Positions 21,976 to 23,937 of a DNA stretch of 23,937 bases are shown in pieces. Both the position numbers and the translations under genes were made by a program. The notes below the pieces were generated by a model. That model had not been told where the DNA came from. It searched no databases and was given only the letters and a program-made list of their open reading frames with translations. Numbering within the stretch: the stretch's first letter is position 1; each line of letters begins with the position of its first letter. Source of the stretch: Candidatus Moranbacteria bacterium RIFCSPLOWO2_12_FULL_48_12 (lineage in GTDB: Bacteria; Patescibacteriota; Minisyncoccia; Moranbacterales; UBA1568); assembly GCA_001784735.1 (NCBI GenBank), contig MFSB01000037.1, forward strand, positions 1 to 23,937. Direction: 5' to 3'.

Positions 21976-23127
21976 TTATGAGAAAAGCTGGCCGATTTTT
22001 TCCAGGATGCGGAAGTGAGAGACATCCCGAAAGGTAATGAGAAGCATCAAGAGCAAGAGCAATATGAAACCGACTTGGTGAATCATCCCTTCCACCCGCT
22101 GGCTGACAGGAGAGCCTTTCAATTTTTCGATCAGGATGAAAAGGATGCGTCCGCCATCCAGAGCGGGAATCGGCAGAATGTTGATAATGCCGAGATTGAT
22201 GGAAAGGAGCGCCGCGAATTGCAGGAGATAGGCCAGGCCCAGATCGCTCATCTGCTTAGTGAGATAGACGATGCCGACGGGGCCAGTCACATCGACTGGT
22301 GCCCCCGTTTCCATGCCGAACAGCCCGCCGAGCATTCTTCCGAAAGCCTGCAAAATAGCCACCGTGATATTATAAGTGGCTTCCAATCCACGATAGAGAG
22401 ACTGGTACCAAGGATAACTGATAATGGCCGTTTCGGAAAAAGAAATGCCGAGCGCCCCTTCACCCGCCGGATAATCTATGCGTGGTATGCCTGTCAAAAC
22501 CATCTCTTTCCCCAAACGGTCTATTTTTATTTCCAAACTCTTTCCCTTGTTTTCAGCAATCGTATCGCTGACTTGCTTGAGCGAAGCGATCTGGTTCCCC
22601 GCAATAGTGAGAATCTCATCGCCGAGCTGAAGCCCCATCATCTCTGCCGGCGTCCCCTTTTTCACTTCCAAAATCTGGATTTTGGCATCCGGGTACTGTG
22701 CGCGCTGGCTCGGATCAATCGGCTGGGGCAACCCCAGTGTGAATACGATGGAAATGAGAAGCCAGGCGAAAATAAAGTTCATCGCGACACCCGCGCCGAG
22801 CACCTTCGTCCTGATCCAGGCCGACTTGCCCGCAAAGCTATCCGGATCTTGGCTGTGGCCATCTTCGCCTTTGATTTTCACAAAACCGCCGAGCGGCAGC
22901 CAATTGAGAGAATAGACCGTATGCGGACTCTTGACATCCCTGTTCCCCCAGATGACCTTGTAGCGTCCGGTCGCATCATTCTTCACCACGCCCACCAGAC
23001 GCGGCGGAAACCCGAAACCAAACTCATGGGACTTGATGCCGTTCCATTTGGCGACCAAAAAATGCCCAAGCTCATGGACGAATACTAATAAGCCAAGTAA
23101 TATCAAAAAAATAAATATGGTTATCAT
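21976..23127 (-). CDS. rseP: RseP-family intramembrane zinc metalloprotease (M50, site-2 protease)
   Basis: 383 residues. The zinc site HELGH is at 18-22 in the first membrane helix. GFGFPPRLVGV (37-47) and PLGGFVKIKGED (78-89) are conserved in the family. One PDZ domain lies at about 148-212 (GTPAEMMGLQLGDEILTIAG). The second active-site motif is ILPIPALDGGRI (317-328) with Asp324. RseP cuts membrane-spanning segments, such as anti-sigma factors and leftover signal peptides. It has one PDZ domain where the E. coli enzyme has two. It follows frr on the same strand, as in the usual bacterial frr...rseP order with the lipid genes missing between. Confidence 0.95.
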   Translation of the reverse strand: MITIFIFLILLGLLVFVHELGHFLVAKWNGIKSHEFGFGFPPRLVGVVKNDATGRYKVIWGNRDVKSPHTVYSLNWLPLGGFVKIKGEDGHSQDPDSFAGKSAWIRTKVLGAGVAMNFIFAWLLISIVFTLGLPQPIDPSQRAQYPDAKIQILEVKKGTPAEMMGLQLGDEILTIAGNQIASLKQVSDTIAENKGKSLEIKIDRLGKEMVLTGIPRIDYPAGEGALGISFSETAIISYPWYQSLYRGLEATYNITVAILQAFGRMLGGLFGMETGAPVDVTGPVGIVYLTKQMSDLGLAYLLQFAALLSINLGIINILPIPALDGGRILFILIEKLKGSPVSQRVEGMIHQVGFILLLLLMLLITFRDVSHFRILEKIGQLFS

Positions 23128-23158
23128 AGGTTGAAACAGTAAAACAGTGAGTAAATGT

Positions 23159-23260
23159 AAAATGAAAAAATTAAAATGACAGACTAAAATTTAAAATGAA
23201 CGAATGCATTTTACATTTTTCATTGTCCACCTCGGCAAAGCCTTTGGCGAGACGGGTCAT
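23159..23260. repeat. AT-rich AAAATGA repeat plus a GC-rich hairpin between frr and rseP
   Basis: 23159-23205 closely matches the complement of 9483-9545. It is followed at 23232-23252 by CTCGGCAAAG/CTTTGGCGAG (one mismatch), whose core resembles the GGCCAAAGCCTTGGCGA stretch in the trmD insertion. Short CATTTT motifs continue to 23287. No gene is visible in 23128-23288. Confidence 0.45.
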
Positions 23261-23288
23261 TTTCCATTTTGATATTTGCATTTTGATT

Positions 23289-23846
23289 TCAAACAGTAAG
23301 TATCTCCTCTTCCTTCTTCTTGCGCACCGCTTCGAGCTTGTGATTGTATTCATCCACGACTTTCTGCAGTTCGTCTTTGCCATGAAATTTTTCATCTTCG
23401 GAAATATTCCCCGCCCTCTCCGAATCCTGGATATCTTTCCAGATCTCTTCGCGGACAGTGCGGATAACGATACGGCTTTCCTCGGCTCGGCTGTTGAGCG
23501 CTTTCACGAGATCATGCCGGCGTTCCTCGGTGAGAGCCGGAAGCGTGATACGGATCGCTTGACCATCATTGCCAGGATTGAGGCCCAAGTCAGACTCGCG
23601 GATGGCTGCTTCGATCTGGATCAAGCTACCCTTGTCCCATGGGGAAATAAGAATCTGGCGCGCTTCCGGGATGGCAATACTGGCTATCTGCTTGAGCGGA
23701 GTCTTGACACCGTAATAATCGACAAGCAGTCCCTCGACCAGCCCCGGGTTGGCTCTGCCGGTGCGGATCTTGGCCGCTTCGCTGGCAAAATGTTCTGCGG
23801 CATTCTCAAAACTGGCTATTTTTTCGGCAATCAGTTCCTTTATCAT
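23289..23846 (-). CDS. frr: Ribosome recycling factor
   Basis: 185 residues, the usual length. With EF-G it splits ribosomes after termination. The conserved RTGRANP motif is at 28-34, followed by YYGVKTPLKQIASIAIPEARQILISPWDK (44-72), and the C-terminal helix ends in a highly charged KKKEEEILTV. Both the three-helix bundle and the small beta domain are complete. The ATG at 23846 has no strong Shine-Dalgarno sequence. In many bacteria frr follows pyrH; that gene is not in the 91 bases upstream, which hold an imperfect ACTATCATACT/AGTATCGTAGT pair at 23897-23922. Confidence 0.96.
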   Translation of the reverse strand: MIKELIAEKIASFENAAEHFASEAAKIRTGRANPGLVEGLLVDYYGVKTPLKQIASIAIPEARQILISPWDKGSLIQIEAAIRESDLGLNPGNDGQAIRITLPALTEERRHDLVKALNSRAEESRIVIRTVREEIWKDIQDSERAGNISEDEKFHGKDELQKVVDEYNHKLEAVRKKKEEEILTV

Positions 23847-23937
23847 ATGCGAGAGTGAAACTTTTGATTAATTAGATTTAATGTATTCGGCAACCACTAT
23901 CATACTCTGTAGTATCGTAGTAATTGCACAACAACAA

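Noticed and set aside
22015..23088. Long plus-strand open frame (357 codons) opposite rseP
   Set aside because: Antisense shadow of rseP, whose HELGH, PDZ and LDGGR motifs are intact.
23897..23922. Imperfect hairpin upstream of frr as a regulatory element related to the 28-bp palindrome
   Set aside because: Only a loose ACTAT/ATACT resemblance with two mismatches between arms; too weak to claim a relation.

Overview
The window looks like chromosomal DNA from a small-genome uncultivated bacterium of the Patescibacteria/CPR type, probably a parcubacterial lineage. This is inferred from gene content: a DUF4012 protein, a fused ADP-forming acetate-CoA ligase, Wzz-like and GT4 surface-polysaccharide genes, an AAA/DUF4143 ATPase and many small palindromic repeats. 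Most housekeeping and sugar genes lack a clear Shine-Dalgarno sequence. TGA is read as stop (for example at the end of the CoA ligase), so the standard code fits.

Layout: (1) 1-3300 is a degenerating, repeat-rich island. It has three versions of a small membrane-protein gene start, two broken GIY-YIG nuclease genes lying inside inverted repeats of the CCGTTAGAG type, an NYN-domain nuclease-like gene and an AAA/DUF4143 ATPase. (2) 3319-4224 is trmD, enlarged by an in-frame block of GC-rich palindromic sequence. (3) 8187 down to 4425 is a minus-strand operon of GT4 glycosyltransferase, Wzz-like protein and DUF4012 protein. (4) A beta-helix surface protein and the CoA ligase are transcribed divergently from promoters whose -35 boxes overlap. 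(5) 12541-15859 holds a GT4 glycosyltransferase (minus), and a methyltransferase and O-antigen ligase/polymerase (plus). (6) 11961-12479 and 15941-21673 hold a set of exported proteins, mostly with strong Shine-Dalgarno sequences: two LysM proteins, a lipoprotein, two secreted proteins and a 38-residue coupled small ORF. A second Wzz-like gene lies among them. (7) 21976-23846 is rseP and frr.

Taken together the window is mainly a cell-envelope region: polysaccharide synthesis, chain-length control, polymerisation, exported wall-associated proteins and the intramembrane protease RseP. The strongest novelty is the palindromic elements. A 64-bp CGTTAGAG element sits in a GIY-YIG gene between 7-bp direct repeats, and removing 71 bp restores the reading frame exactly. 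The GIY-YIG genes are themselves bounded by inverted repeats with the same terminal motif, which suggests, but does not prove, a mobile family made of nuclease-bearing and non-coding members. Two other palindrome families also show short flanking direct repeats.
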